From positions 1 to 5,709 of the forward strand of contig CALGOY010000261.1 of NCBI GenBank assembly GCA_937960725.1: 5,709 nucleotides of DNA, given 5' to 3'. The first letter of the stretch is position 1, and each line of letters begins with the position of its first letter. Positions 5,189 to 5,709 of the stretch are shown here, one piece after another. The translations under genes and the position numbers were made by a program. Below the pieces are notes generated by a model. The model worked only from the letters and a program-made list of their open reading frames with translations, did no database searches and had not been told where the DNA came from. Source of the stretch: an uncultured Bacillota bacterium. Lineage in GTDB: Bacteria > Bacillota > Clostridia > Caldicoprobacterales > UBA3941.

Positions 5189-5709
5189 TAGATTCGTACA
5201 GGCGGTAGCCTCCGCTTAAATTATAAGCGTCGAAGCCATGGCCCATCAGTATACGGCAGGCAATGTAGCTTCTTAAGCCGCTGTGACAGTGTACGTAGAC
5301 GGGCTTTGACTTATCCAGCTTATCGATACTTTCCCTCAAGTTATCTAGAGGTATATTGATGAAGCCGTCTATCTTTCCTCTAGCCACCTCTGCCGGCGTT
5401 CTTACGTCCAAGAGGGTTACACTTCCGTCGCGGGGCAGCTTCTCCACATCATGCCAATGAAAGTTCTTGACTAGGCCTTTTATGGTGTTCTCAATTACAA
5501 ACCCCACCATGTTTACAGGATCCTTTGCAGAGGAAAAGGGTGGAGCGTAGCACAGTTCAAGTTCTGCCAGATCAAATCCTGTCATACCGGCTCTAATAGC
5601 GGTAGCCAATACATCGCAGCGCTTATCAACCCCATCAAAACCTACAATCTGAGCTCCCAATATCCTGCCCGTATCTTTTTCAAATATAGTTTTTATAGAC
5701 ATATTTCTA
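5133..5709 (-). CDS. CoA-disulfide/persulfide reductase (NADH oxidase-like flavoprotein) with C-terminal rhodanese domain, 5' part cut by window
   Basis: Only the last 191 codons are inside the window. The frame stays open to the edge (Arg-Asn before the first Met at 5702), so this Met is internal, not the start. The visible part begins in the dimerisation domain of the pyridine nucleotide-disulfide oxidoreductase family: MSIKTIFEKDTGRILGAQIVG, then the signature YAPPFSSAKDPVNMVGF (52-68, counting from that Met). A rhodanese domain follows (about 83-172) with LLDVRTPAE (97-105) and the active-site loop C139-HSGLR. Such fusions (CoADR-RHD, Npsr) use FAD and NAD(P)H to reduce CoA disulfide, CoA persulfide or polysulfide. 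The rhodanese Cys carries the persulfide sulfur. A C-terminal C183-x2-C186 pair is present. The missing N-terminal part should hold the FAD and NADH domains and the redox-active Cys. It converges on lysR and overlaps its end by 56 bp. Function in the family is well supported; exact substrate is not. Confidence 0.93.
   Translation of the reverse strand, partial: RNMSIKTIFEKDTGRILGAQIVGFDGVDKRCDVLATAIRAGMTGFDLAELELCYAPPFSSAKDPVNMVGFVIENTIKGLVKNFHWHDVEKLPRDGSVTLLDVRTPAEVARGKIDGFINIPLDNLRESIDKLDKSKPVYVHCHSGLRSYIACRILMGHGFDAYNLSGGYRLYESIMSDRQFPEYGCNECKSV

Noticed and set aside
5213..5229. Hairpin CGCTTA/TAAGCG as a terminator for lysR
   Set aside because: The stem is only six base pairs, there is no T-run after it, and it lies within the reductase coding region.
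5133..5702. The Met at 5702 as a true start of a short stand-alone rhodanese protein
   Set aside because: The frame continues open to the window edge, and the first residues are an internal part of the dimerisation domain of the disulfide reductase family.
1..5709. CRISPR arrays, tRNA/rRNA genes, insertion sequences, attachment sites
   Set aside because: No regularly spaced repeats, cloverleaf sequence, transposase frame or terminal repeats of an element were found on reading both strands.

Overview
This window looks like chromosomal DNA of a low-to-moderate GC anaerobic Firmicute of the class Clostridia. The reasons are an anaerobic Ni-CODH-family protein, ferredoxin and siroheme proteins, AGGAG-type ribosome binding sites, consensus sigma-A-like promoters and an AT-rich codon bias. 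I cannot name the species.

Layout from left to right: an AT-rich edge (1-98); a hairpin with a T-run that reads as the terminator of the leftward operon (99-164); a CooS-family protein on the minus strand (179-2092); a periplasmic-binding-type lipoprotein on the minus strand (2171-3226); a one-half siroheme sulfite/nitrite reductase-like protein with a fused 2x[4Fe-4S] ferredoxin domain on the minus strand (3220-4155); a 130-bp divergent promoter region; a LysR-family regulator on the plus strand (4286-5188); and, convergent with it and overlapping it by 56 bp, the 3' part of a CoA-disulfide/persulfide reductase with a C-terminal rhodanese domain on the minus strand (5133 to beyond 5709).

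The three leftward genes look like one operon: siroheme protein, then binding protein (7-nt overlap), then cooS (78-nt gap, no clear promoter of its own). It is driven by a good promoter at 4191-4219, back to back with the lysR promoter. This is the classic arrangement of a LysR regulator with its target.

The most notable point is that the CooS protein is not a normal CO dehydrogenase. Five of the six expected C-cluster ligands are present (H267, C346, C456, C487, C528), but there is no cysteine at all between H267 and C346. The usual GxCCTG motif reads GSIETG. The position of the catalytic histidine is a tyrosine and the D-cluster cysteine motif is altered. From memory of the literature, the same kind of loss characterises CooS-V of Carboxydothermus hydrogenoformans, which carries an Fe/S/O hybrid cluster, lacks CO/CO2 activity and slowly turns over hydroxylamine. 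Its co-transcription here with a siroheme reductase-like protein, an orphan binding lipoprotein and a LysR regulator suggests a reductive or detoxifying module for a small N- or S-oxo compound. That functional reading is inference. The organisation, missing ligand and regulatory elements are visible in the sequence.
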